64,000 nt of DNA from CAYWIT01 sp964458415. GTDB taxonomy: Bacteria > Pseudomonadota > Alphaproteobacteria > Micavibrionales > UBA2020. The position numbers and the translations under genes were made by a program. The notes below the pieces were generated by a model that did not search any database, was not told the DNA's origin, and saw only the letters and a list, made by a program, of their open reading frames with translations. The stretch lies in the NCBI GenBank assembly GCA_964458415.1, contig CAYWIT010000001.1, positions 62,001-126,000 on the forward strand. The letters are read 5' to 3'. Below are positions 17,032-24,704 of this stretch, piece after piece (positions within the stretch are counted from its first letter, which is position 1; each line of letters starts with the position of its first letter).

Positions 17032-17565
17032 TTATTTTTTGGAGGGCTCTTCCGCCGTCGTATCCACAAAATCGACTTCGATTGGAATATAGCCGCGTTT
17101 TTCTCCGCCCTTGAAGTCTTTTTCACTGTGGCGGCGGCGGTCGGGGCCAAAAAACTCCGGGGCGCGGACAAATTTGCGCGGACGCTCGATAATCGCCTCG
17201 ATACGCTTGTAAAGGCCGTCGGCACTGAAGGGTTTGCGGAGGAATTCAGTGATGCCGGAATCCCGTGCCATGCGCACGCGTTTCTCCGAACTGAAAGCGG
17301 TCATGAAAAGGATGGGGACAAAGGGGTTTTTCTTGCTGGCGCGGATACGCTTGGTGAATTCGAGCCCGTTGAAGGCGGTCAGATCCCAATCGACGATCAG
17401 CAGATCCGGCGTGTGTTCGTGGAAAGCCTCCAGCCCGCTTTTGGCGTCGGTCCGGGTGATAATGTTCTGGACGCCGAATATCCGGAGCACGCCGTGGATC
17501 AGTTCGACGATGGCGGGCTGGCTATCAACAATCAGGACGGTAATATTTCTGAATTTATAGGTCAT
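17032..17565 (-). CDS. Single-domain response regulator with basic C-terminal tail
   Basis: 177 residues. The receiver domain (about 8-130) has the phospho-acceptor D59 in LLIVDWDLTAFNG, a switch Thr in LFMTA and the conserved Lys in FLRKPF. The acidic pocket is unusual: IVDSQP has one aspartate where DD is normal. A tail with FFGPDRRRH and many charged residues follows, with no DNA-binding or enzymatic output domain; GPDRRR-like tails occur in other alphaproteobacterial receiver proteins. A GGAG site lies 7-8 bases before the ATG. No histidine kinase is adjacent. It lies downstream of dnaK but beyond a strong terminator, so probably has separate transcription. Confidence 0.85.
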   Translation of the reverse strand: MTYKFRNITVLIVDSQPAIVELIHGVLRIFGVQNIITRTDAKSGLEAFHEHTPDLLIVDWDLTAFNGLEFTKRIRASKKNPFVPILFMTAFSSEKRVRMARDSGITEFLRKPFSADGLYKRIEAIIERPRKFVRAPEFFGPDRRRHSEKDFKGGEKRGYIPIEVDFVDTTAEEPSKK

Positions 17566-17617
17566 TTAAAACTCCGCTTTAATCTTAAAAGGAAAAGCAG
17601 GGAGTTTAAAGCTAAAA

Positions 17618-17659
17618 ACAACCGGGGTTTTTACCGAATTTGGCAAAAACCCCGGTTGT
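17618..17659 (-). terminator. Rho-independent terminator of the dnaK-type gene
   Basis: A perfect 15-base stem (17618-17632 paired with 17645-17659, core AACCGGGG/CCCCGGTT) with a 12-base loop. On the minus strand it stands 26 bases after the dnaK stop, and the stem's own U-run continues as TTTTTAGC. Confidence 0.85.
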
Positions 17660-17684
17660 TTGACGGATAACAGCCTGTGCGAGC

Positions 17685-19652
17685 TTAAAGGGAAGGAGGC
17701 TGCGGCGGCTTGGGTCTATTGGCTGCTGCCGCTTCCGGCGCCTCCGGTGCTGCACTGTCCGTTTCTGCGGTATCTGCAGCGGCCGAACTGAAAGCCTCGC
17801 CGATAGCGGAGCGGACATCCTTCAGGGCTTGTGTCTTGGCCAGCATGGCTTCGACATTTTTGCTTTTGCGGGCTTCGGTCAGTTCCTGCACCGTCTCTGC
17901 AAACTGCTGCTTCAGCTCTTCCGGTGCGGTCAGGAAGTATTCTTCTTCCGTATCCTTGGCGGCTTCCTTCAATTCATAGTCAGCGTTGGCGTCCGCAGCA
18001 AGGGTTTCGCGGAACAGGCGGTCCTGTTCGGCATGGGCCTCGGCATCTTTCAGCATCCGGGCAACTTCTTCCTCGGACAGTCCGCCATTGGCTTTGACGG
18101 TGATCTTCTGGGCGCGGCCCGTTTTCAGGTCTTTCGCTTCGACTTTTAGGACGCCGTCGGCATCGATGTTGAGCGAAACTTCAATTTGCGGTGTCGCTGC
18201 CTTGGCGGGCAGAATGCCGTCAAGGGTGAACTGGCCCAGCAATTTGTTCTCGCTCGCCTTGGCGCGCTCGCCCTGATATATCCGGATCTGGACGTTGCGC
18301 TGGTTGTCCTCGGCGGTGGAATAGACTTCCTTGAATTCCGCCGGGATCGACGAGTTGCGCGGCACCATGATGTTCATCACATCGCCAGCAGCACGGATGC
18401 CGATAGAAAGCGGGATAACGTCGAGCAGCAGGACATTTTCAACCTTGCCGTCAAGAATGGCGCCCTGCACCGCAGCGCCCATGGCGACGATTTCGTCGGG
18501 GTTGACGTCGCGACGCGGCTCTTTGCCAAAGTATTGTTTGACGGTCTCAACAACCATCGGCATACGGGTCTGTCCGCCGACAAGGATAACCTCGTCGAGA
18601 TCGGAAGCCTTCAGTCCGGCATCTGCCAGCGCTTTCTTGCAAGGGTCGATCGTCTTGCCGACCAGATCCTTCAGCAGGTTTTCCAGCTGTTTGCGGGTCA
18701 TGTTGACTTCAAAGTTGATCGTATCGCCCTCCGCGCTCTGCATCAGGAAGGGCAGGCTGACGGTTGTGACGTCCTGTTGCGACAGTTCGATTTTGGCTTT
18801 TTCCGCCGCTTCGCGCAGACGCTGGATAACCTGCGCATTTTCCTGCTTCGAGGTTTTGTCGTGGATGTCGATATCGGTGCCATGCTCGCTGTTGAGCTCG
18901 TTCACCAGAAATTCGGTGATGACTTCATCGAAGTTTTCGCCGCCAAGGAAGGTGTCGCCGTTGGTGGACAATACGCGGACAAGGCTGCCCTCTTCGGGGT
19001 CGATGATGACTTCCAGAATGGAAACGTCGAAAGTGCCGCCGCCGAGGTCGTAAACAGCGATCTTGCCGCCTTCTTTTTTGTCCATGCCGTAGGCCAGCGC
19101 CGCGGCAGTGGGTTCGTTGATGATACGCTTGACGTCAAGGCCTGCGATTTTTCCCGCATCGCGCGTGGCTTTGCGCTGGGCGTCATTGAAATAGGCGGGA
19201 ACGGTGATGACGGCCTCGGTAATTTCCTCGCCGATTTGCTTTTCAACGGCTTCTTTCAGTTCGCGCAGGATTTTCGCGCTGATTTCGGCAGGAGCCATGG
19301 CTTTGCCATTGACTTCGACCCAAGCGTCGCCGTTGGGACCGGGCACAATTTTATAGGAGGCGAGAGCTTCCATTTTCTGGACTTCGGGATCATCAAAGCG
19401 GCGGCCGATCAGGCGTTTGACGCCGTAGAGGGTTCCCAGCGGATTGACAGCCGACTGGCGTTTGGCGTTTTCGCCGACGATCCACTCTTCGGAGACTTCC
19501 TGAGTTTTTTTGTCCTTGGTTTTCTTGAAGGCGATGACGGACGGGGTTGTGCGTTTACCAATCGAGTTTTCGTAGATTTTCGCCTGATCGCTTTCGTAAA
19601 CTGCAACGGCGGAATTGGTGGTGCCAAGATCGATGCCGATAATTTTACCCAT
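17685..19652 (-). CDS. dnaK: DnaK-type Hsp70 chaperone, diverged substrate-binding domain
   Basis: 655 residues from ATG 19652 (MGKIIGIDLGTTNSAVAVYE), chosen because GGAGAG precedes it; a possible start 33 bases upstream has no such site. The nucleotide-binding domain is canonical (GIDLGTTNS, AVITVPAYFNDAQRKATRDA, VYDLGGGTFDVSILE, VILVGGQTRMP). It carries an extra segment KKTKDKKTQEVSEEW near residue 45. The substrate-binding domain departs from standard DnaK: LSIGIRAAGDVMNIMVPRNS replaces the usual LSLGIETLGGVMTxLIxRNT, and PAKAATPQ replaces PAPRGVPQ. The tail ends KPPQPPSL rather than in an acidic EEVxD-like motif. No dnaJ or grpE is adjacent. It may be the only DnaK of the cell or a paralogue; the symbol is tentative. 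Confidence 0.85.
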   Translation of the reverse strand: MGKIIGIDLGTTNSAVAVYESDQAKIYENSIGKRTTPSVIAFKKTKDKKTQEVSEEWIVGENAKRQSAVNPLGTLYGVKRLIGRRFDDPEVQKMEALASYKIVPGPNGDAWVEVNGKAMAPAEISAKILRELKEAVEKQIGEEITEAVITVPAYFNDAQRKATRDAGKIAGLDVKRIINEPTAAALAYGMDKKEGGKIAVYDLGGGTFDVSILEVIIDPEEGSLVRVLSTNGDTFLGGENFDEVITEFLVNELNSEHGTDIDIHDKTSKQENAQVIQRLREAAEKAKIELSQQDVTTVSLPFLMQSAEGDTINFEVNMTRKQLENLLKDLVGKTIDPCKKALADAGLKASDLDEVILVGGQTRMPMVVETVKQYFGKEPRRDVNPDEIVAMGAAVQGAILDGKVENVLLLDVIPLSIGIRAAGDVMNIMVPRNSSIPAEFKEVYSTAEDNQRNVQIRIYQGERAKASENKLLGQFTLDGILPAKAATPQIEVSLNIDADGVLKVEAKDLKTGRAQKITVKANGGLSEEEVARMLKDAEAHAEQDRLFRETLAADANADYELKEAAKDTEEEYFLTAPEELKQQFAETVQELTEARKSKNVEAMLAKTQALKDVRSAIGEAFSSAAADTAETDSAAPEAPEAAAANRPKPPQPPSL

Positions 19653-19744
19653 GTCTGTCTCTCCAATCAGAAGTTTCGTTGTCATTTCCTCTACGGGAAA
19701 TTTTTGTCCGTATCTGCGGACGAATTTAATTCTTTATGTCCAAT

Positions 19745-19774
19745 TTTATGGCTAAGCGATTTGCATTATGTCAA
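19745..19774 (-). promoter_or_regulatory. Possible promoter of the dnaK-type gene
   Basis: A perfect TTGACA on the minus strand (19774-19769) is followed after 17-18 bases by CCATAAA as a weak -10. It lies about 95 bases upstream of the dnaK start. I see no convincing sigma-32 promoter or CIRCE element in the 197-base intergenic region. Confidence 0.35.
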
Positions 19775-19849
19775 CGTAAAGTTGAAAATGCAAGCCGAAT
19801 TTTAGGACTTTCGGAGCCAAGGTATATCTATTTGATTTTGTTGAGCTAA

Positions 19850-20503
19850 TTACGCATTTCGGGCGCCGAAGAGCGCGCTGCCGATCCGGATGTGCGTAGC
19901 GCCAAATCGAATCGCACGGGGAAAGTCCGCGCTCATCCCCATGCTGAGTTTGGCAAGTCCGAGCCCGGTGGCAAGCTTGTGAAGCAAAGCAAAGTGCAAA
20001 TCGGGAATGTCGTCGGCGGGCGGGATGCACATGAGGCCCTGAATATTCAGACCGGCCTCTTCCTTGCAGAAGGTAAAAAGCTTTTCAAGGTCGCGTGGGG
20101 CGATGCCGCCTTTTTGCGGTTCTTCGCCGGTATTCACCTGAATAAAGCAGGGGAGGCTGCGGTTTTGAAGATGCATTTCCGCGCCGAGGGCTTTGGCAAG
20201 GCTTTCACGGTCCACTGTTTCAATGACGTCGAACAGCTTGACGGCGTCCTTGGCCTTGTTGCTTTGCAGATGACCGATAAAGTGCAGTTCCGTATCCGGA
20301 AAGCGGGCACGGAGCGCGGGCCACTTTTCCAGAGCTTCCTGCACACGGTTCTCGCCGAAAACGCGGTGCCCGTCTTCAAGCAGGGGCGTTATTTTTTCGA
20401 CCGGTTGCAATTTGCTGACAGCGACGAGCGTAATTTCCGACACGGCGCGTCCAGCATCCTTGCAGGCGGCGGCGATATCCTGTCTGATATCAGTCAGTCC
20501 CAT
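19850..20503 (-). CDS. YggS-type pyridoxal-phosphate homeostasis protein
   Basis: 217 residues from ATG 20503, which overlaps the previous stop as TGATG. PLP-binding Lys31 lies in TLVAVSKLQP; FGENRVQEALEKWP, LHFIGHLQSNKAK, FIQVNTGEEPQKGG, LSMGMSADFPRAI and THIRIGSALFG are all family signatures of the single-domain alanine-racemase-like fold. The family buffers pyridoxal phosphate and has no known catalytic activity. It is co-transcribed with the lipoprotein gene upstream. Confidence 0.95.
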   Translation of the reverse strand: MGLTDIRQDIAAACKDAGRAVSEITLVAVSKLQPVEKITPLLEDGHRVFGENRVQEALEKWPALRARFPDTELHFIGHLQSNKAKDAVKLFDVIETVDRESLAKALGAEMHLQNRSLPCFIQVNTGEEPQKGGIAPRDLEKLFTFCKEEAGLNIQGLMCIPPADDIPDLHFALLHKLATGLGLAKLSMGMSADFPRAIRFGATHIRIGSALFGARNA

Positions 20504-21843
20504 CACGGTCCTGCAGTGATGAAGGCCGTGGGGGCGGGGTCGATGACGACAGCTTTGCCTGAGCGGATTTCCAGCACGGCCAGCCCGCGTTCAATCAGCC
20601 CGTCGGGACGGAAGCGGAAAACGCCGTCAATGCCGGCAAAACCGCGCGGGTTTACCAGTTGTGCGCGCCCGAAGGGGGAGGGGCCTTCATACGGGGCGCG
20701 GGCCAAGACGGCTGCCAGTGCTGTTGTATCGTAAGCCAGCGTGGAAAGACGGGGCGGGGCCGTGCCGAAATTATCCTGATAGCGTTTTTCAAAGTCACGG
20801 CGCAGAGCGGGGTCGGGGGCCGCAAACCAGCTGCCGTGCAGAGCGGGGTTACCGGCAAGCGCCGGATCATCCCAGAGGCCTGTGCCGATAAATTTTTTAT
20901 TGTCGGATTTTATATTGCTGAGCCCAAAGACCGAGACCAGCGTATTCAGGCCCTCGCCGCCGATGGGCAGGACAAGGGCATCAAAGTCGGTTGTCGCGCT
21001 GAAGTCCGCAACAAGGGCGGAGATGTCGGGTTGCAGGGGGGAGTAGCGGCTGATTTTTGTGATGGGGACGCCGGTTTTTTGCAGGGTTGCAATGACGATA
21101 TCGGAATATTCCGTTTGCGGCGCATAGACGGCAAAACGTCTGTATCCCTGATTTTGCGCAAAGCGGGTGACACGCGCCACCTGTGCAAAAGGCAGGAAGC
21201 CGGTAACGTAAATATTGTTGCCGGCCAGCGTCCAGTCCGTTGTGTAACTGATCGCCGGAATATCCGTTCCGGCAATAATCGGCTTTATCGCTTTAACGTC
21301 GTCGGCGAAAATCGGCCCCAGAATAAGATCAGCGCCAGAGGAAACGGCGGCGCGGGCGGCGGCGGCAGCGCCGGCGGGTGTGCTGCGCGTATCACGTGGG
21401 AGCAGTTCAAATCCGCTGCTGCCAACGTCAAAAAGGGCCATTTGCGCAGCGTTGAGCATGGCCTGCCCCATGGCCGCGTGTTTTCCGCTCAGGGGGAGGA
21501 GAAGAGAGACGGAAATCTTTTGTTTTGCCGCGCTTCCGGGGAGCGCCGCCGGCGGGACTTTTGTCGTGGGGGTGGCAGAGGCTTCCGGCGCTCTCTCCTG
21601 TGTCCGCTGGTATTGCTGATCCTGACGGGTCAGGTCTTGTCTTTGCCCCGGCGTTTGCCAGGCAATATCCGGGATGCTGTCCGGGTCCTTGGTCACTATA
21701 CCGTTTTCGCCGCGCATGTCCCAGGGGGCGCGGCCAAAACCGCTGCTGCCGGTGCATCCGGCAAGCATGACCAGCAGGGAGAGAATAAAGAAAGAGGCTA
21801 TCACCGGACGGATTTTTGCATATACTCGGGACATGAAAGGCAT
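20503..21843 (-). CDS. Penicillin-binding protein activator-like lipoprotein (LpoA/LppC type)
   Basis: About 446 residues from ATG 21843. Other possible starts are TTG 21849, better spaced after AGAGGAGG, and ATG 21870. A lipoprotein signal with lipobox LAGC (ILSLLVMLAGC) is followed by a Pro/Gln-rich linker and then a periplasmic-binding-protein fold: ISVSLLLPLSGKHAAMGQAM, LILGPIFADDVKAIKPI, VTRFAQNQGYRRFAVYAPQT and PSPFGRAQLVNPRGFAGIDG. Enterobacterial LpoA activates PBP1A from the outer membrane; the same role here is inferred. Co-translated with the yggS-type gene and divergent from rsmI, whose start is 38 bases away. Confidence 0.85.
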   Translation of the reverse strand: MPFMSRVYAKIRPVIASFFILSLLVMLAGCTGSSGFGRAPWDMRGENGIVTKDPDSIPDIAWQTPGQRQDLTRQDQQYQRTQERAPEASATPTTKVPPAALPGSAAKQKISVSLLLPLSGKHAAMGQAMLNAAQMALFDVGSSGFELLPRDTRSTPAGAAAAARAAVSSGADLILGPIFADDVKAIKPIIAGTDIPAISYTTDWTLAGNNIYVTGFLPFAQVARVTRFAQNQGYRRFAVYAPQTEYSDIVIATLQKTGVPITKISRYSPLQPDISALVADFSATTDFDALVLPIGGEGLNTLVSVFGLSNIKSDNKKFIGTGLWDDPALAGNPALHGSWFAAPDPALRRDFEKRYQDNFGTAPPRLSTLAYDTTALAAVLARAPYEGPSPFGRAQLVNPRGFAGIDGVFRFRPDGLIERGLAVLEIRSGKAVVIDPAPTAFITAGP

Positions 21844-21881
21844 GAACAAGGCGCGGCCTCCTCTGGGCATGGGTATCGAAT

Positions 21882-22748
21882 ATGAAAGAAAATCCGGAAT
21901 CAGACCTTCCCTCTGGTCTATATATTATAGCGACCCCGATTGGCAACATGGGGGATATAACATTGCGCGCGGTGGAGACATTAGGGAAAGTAAACGTCAT
22001 TGCCTGCGAGGATACGCGTGAATCCGGCAAGTTAACGTCATTTTATGACATTCAAACGCAGAAAATTCCCTACCACGAGCATAATGCCGCCGAAATGCGG
22101 CCGCGTCTTCTCGCGATGATCCGGAACGGGCAAAGCGTGGCGTTGATTTCCGATGCGGGCATGCCGCTGATTTCCGATCCGGGCTATAAGCTTGTGCAGG
22201 CGTGCCGCGCGGAAGGCCTGCCGGTGACCTGCGTGCCGGGCGCCTCGGCGGCGCTGACAGGGCTGGTGCTTTCCGGTCTGCCGACGGACAGGTTTATGTT
22301 CGCCGGATTTCTGCCGTCCAAATCATCCGCGCGCCGTACGGCTTTGCAGGAAATGGCAGCTGTGCCGGCAACGCTGGTTTTTTACGAGACGGCGCCGCGT
22401 CTGGCCGAAAGCCTTGCGGATATGCAGGCCGTGCTGGGGGATCGCCCTGCTGCGGTTGCGCGCGAGTTGACCAAAAAATTCGAGGAGGTGCGGTCAGACC
22501 GTCTTTCCGCGCTTGCTGCATATTACAATGAGGAGGGCCCGCCCAGAGGAGAAATCGCTGTGATCGTCGGCGCGCCCGAGGGCGCGACGCAGAGCCGGCT
22601 TTCCGATGCGGACGTGGACAGGATGCTGGCGGAAAAGCTGCAGGACGGTTTTGGTGTCAAGGATGCGGCGGCTTTTGTCGCGGCGCAGACGGGGTTGAAG
22701 CGGAATCTGCTGTATCAAAGAGCATTGGAGCTGAAGCACGGGAAATGA
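21882..22748 (+). CDS. rsmI: 16S rRNA (cytidine-1402-2'-O)-methyltransferase RsmI
   Basis: 288 residues. The tetrapyrrole-methylase fold is evident: LYIIATPIGNMGDITLRAVE, VNVIACEDTRESGKL, VALISDAGMPLISDPGYKLV and CVPGASAALTGLVLSGLPTD, then VFYETAPRLAESLADM and ELTKKFEEV. It methylates the ribose of C1402 in the decoding centre of 16S rRNA. The ATG is divergent from the lipoprotein gene. The stop overlaps the yraN start by ATGA, the same gene order as in many Proteobacteria. Confidence 0.95.
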   Translation: MKENPESDLPSGLYIIATPIGNMGDITLRAVETLGKVNVIACEDTRESGKLTSFYDIQTQKIPYHEHNAAEMRPRLLAMIRNGQSVALISDAGMPLISDPGYKLVQACRAEGLPVTCVPGASAALTGLVLSGLPTDRFMFAGFLPSKSSARRTALQEMAAVPATLVFYETAPRLAESLADMQAVLGDRPAAVARELTKKFEEVRSDRLSALAAYYNEEGPPRGEIAVIVGAPEGATQSRLSDADVDRMLAEKLQDGFGVKDAAAFVAAQTGLKRNLLYQRALELKHGK

Positions 22749-23089
22749 CGGAAACCAATTATCAGAAAGGACTGTTGGCGGAAAAAAAGGCGCTGGTTTA
22801 TTTCCGGATCAAGGGCTATCGCGTGCTGGCCGAGCGGTATAAAACCCCTCTGGGGGAGGTCGATCTGATCCTTTCCCGTGGCGAAGTCATTGTTTTTGTC
22901 GAAGTCAAGCAGCGCCGGACGATCGAAGCGGCAGCCGAGGCGATACATGCCCGTAATCAGGCCCGTGTGCGGCAGGCGGCGGAACTTTACCTTCAGGAAC
23001 ATCCGGAGTACACTGGGCGGGATATCCGGTTCGATGCGCTGGTGATGGGCCGCAGTGGCTGGCCGCAGCATCTGGAGAATGCTTACTGA
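22745..23089 (+). CDS. yraN: UPF0102 family protein YraN
   Basis: 114 residues, the typical length. It has the nuclease-like core of UPF0102: KGLLAEKKALVYFRIKGYRV, then TPLGEVDLILSRGEVIVFVE VKQRR, and VRQAAELYLQEHPEYTGRDI. The D...E-x-K arrangement resembles Holliday-junction-resolvase folds, but the function of the family is unproven. It overlaps rsmI by 4 bases and precedes the BON lipoprotein. Confidence 0.93.
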   Translation: MTETNYQKGLLAEKKALVYFRIKGYRVLAERYKTPLGEVDLILSRGEVIVFVEVKQRRTIEAAAEAIHARNQARVRQAAELYLQEHPEYTGRDIRFDALVMGRSGWPQHLENAY

Positions 23090-23113
23090 AATTTGTCAAA
23101 GGGGTCTGGGGTC

Positions 23114-23800
23114 ATGAAATATAGAATTCTTGTTTTGTCGTGTGCTTTGCTGGGCAGTCTCGCGCTGGCGGGTTGCTTTCCGCTGGCGGTGGGGGCGGGC
23201 GCCACGGTCGGCGTTGCCGCCGCGCAGGAAGGCGGCGTGCGCGGGGCCGCGACGGATACGGCGATCCGGTTGCAAATTACGGATCTGTGGCTCAAGCATA
23301 GTCTGGATATGTATGCGCGGCTGGCGCTGACGGTCAAGGAAGGCCGGGTTTTGCTGACGGGATCGGTGCCGACGGCGGATATGCGCGTCGATGCAGTACG
23401 GCTGGCGTGGCAGGCGGATGGTGTCCGGCAGGTGATCAATGAAATACAGGTGGAGGGAAGCGCCGGCATCGCCGCCTATGTCACGGACAGCTGGATTACC
23501 GGCAGCCTGAAAACCCAGCTGACGCTCGATAAATATATCCAGTCGATCAATTACTCGGTGGAAACCGTTAACAGTACGGTTTATCTGATGGGAGTCGCGC
23601 AGGATCAGAAGGAGCTCAACCGCGTCATGGATTATGCGCGCAATACTAAATATGTGAAGAACGTTATCAGCTATGTCCGCCTGCGCGGCGAAACGCCGGC
23701 CGGGGTGTTGTCACCAGTCACTGGCAGTGTTTCCACGACAAACCAGCCTTATCCTGCCCGCAATGGCAACGATGTTGTCGAGAGCGAGGATCTGCGCTGA
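23114..23800 (+). CDS. BON-domain lipoprotein (DolP/OsmY-like)
   Basis: 228 residues from ATG 23114, preceded by AAGGGG at a 9-base spacing; an earlier TTG at 23093 is less likely. The lipobox is LALAGC (MKYRILVLSCALLGSLALAGC region, Cys about residue 21), then a Gly/Ala-rich stretch. Two BON domains follow: one with LALTVKEGRVLLTGSVPTAD and one with INYSVETVNSTVYLMGVAQD. DolP-type proteins sit at the outer membrane and preserve envelope integrity. The rsmI-yraN-BON lipoprotein order parallels the gammaproteobacterial yraM-yraN-yraP (dolP) neighbourhood. Confidence 0.9.
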   Translation: MKYRILVLSCALLGSLALAGCFPLAVGAGATVGVAAAQEGGVRGAATDTAIRLQITDLWLKHSLDMYARLALTVKEGRVLLTGSVPTADMRVDAVRLAWQADGVRQVINEIQVEGSAGIAAYVTDSWITGSLKTQLTLDKYIQSINYSVETVNSTVYLMGVAQDQKELNRVMDYARNTKYVKNVISYVRLRGETPAGVLSPVTGSVSTTNQPYPARNGNDVVESEDLR

Positions 23801-24684
23801 TGAGCGGTGATGATGCCGCAGACGATTTGCAGCGTTTTGAAACGCAGGAAGAGGCGTTCATTTATCTGCGGCATGTCGGCACGCTCAGGGATGCCGAGAT
23901 CGATATGGGGGAGGCGGCGCTGGCACTGGCGCTGGCCTTCATGCCCGGGCTTAATGTGGATCGTTACCGGCAGCATTTGCGCAAGCTCGCTGACCATGTG
24001 CGGGAGGAATACCAGTCCCGTCTGCGCATGAAGGAGCAGGATACGCTGCACTTGCGTGTGCAGGTGCTGCGCAAGATCATCCATGAGGCCCACGGTTATA
24101 GCGGCGATGACGATACTTATGATGACATCCAGAATATAAGCCTGATCCGCGTGATCGAGCGGCGCAAGGGTCTGCCCGTGTCGCTGGGCATCATTTATAT
24201 CGTGCTGGCGCGGGCGATGGCGTGGGATATCGAGGGACTCAATTTCCCGGGGCATTTCCTGTTGCGGCTGCAAAAAGAAGGGGAGCGTGTCATTCTTGAT
24301 CCCTTTCGCGGCGGGCAGGAAATGGACGCGGCGGCCTTGCGAAATCTGCTGAAATCCATTATCGGCAAGGGAGCCGAATTGTCGCATAATTACTATGATA
24401 TAGTGCAAAACCGCGATGTTCTGCTCCGCTTGCAGAACAATCTTAAAAAGCGCCTGATCGATGCCGAGGATTATGTGGGCGCCGTGCAGGTGATCGAAAC
24501 GATGGAGGCGATCGCGCCGGAGGAATATCGGACCCTGTTCGATAAAGGCGTTCTTTACGCCAAGCTGGGACAGAAAAAACAGGCCGAGACCGCCTTGCTT
24601 GATTATATCGACAAGGTTCCTGCCGCCCGTGACCGCCAGCAGGCACAGGCCTTGCTGGCGCAAATCCGCGAGACGTTGCGTTAG
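23800..24684 (+). CDS. SirB1-family transglutaminase-like/TPR protein
   Basis: 294 residues; its ATG overlaps the previous stop (TGATG). The core ERRKGLPVSLGIIYIVLARA followed by LNFPGHFLLRL and VILDPFRGGQEMD is the SirB1 signature. The C-terminal third (AEDYVGAVQVIETMEAIAPE and LYAKLGQKKQAETALLDYID) is a short TPR array. The usual transglutaminase cysteine is not evident, as in other SirB1-like proteins, and the biochemical role is unknown. It ends 20 bases from a convergent glutamine-synthetase-like gene. Confidence 0.88.
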   Translation: MSGDDAADDLQRFETQEEAFIYLRHVGTLRDAEIDMGEAALALALAFMPGLNVDRYRQHLRKLADHVREEYQSRLRMKEQDTLHLRVQVLRKIIHEAHGYSGDDDTYDDIQNISLIRVIERRKGLPVSLGIIYIVLARAMAWDIEGLNFPGHFLLRLQKEGERVILDPFRGGQEMDAAALRNLLKSIIGKGAELSHNYYDIVQNRDVLLRLQNNLKKRLIDAEDYVGAVQVIETMEAIAPEEYRTLFDKGVLYAKLGQKKQAETALLDYIDKVPAARDRQQAQALLAQIRETLR

Positions 24685-24704
24685 TTTTTTGGTGCGGCCG
24701 TCAT

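Noticed and set aside
18186..19805. Long plus-strand open frame (539 codons) opposite the dnaK-type gene
   Set aside because: It is antisense to a clear Hsp70, has no ribosome site or recognisable domain, and has the biased composition expected from the reverse of a GC-rich coding frame.
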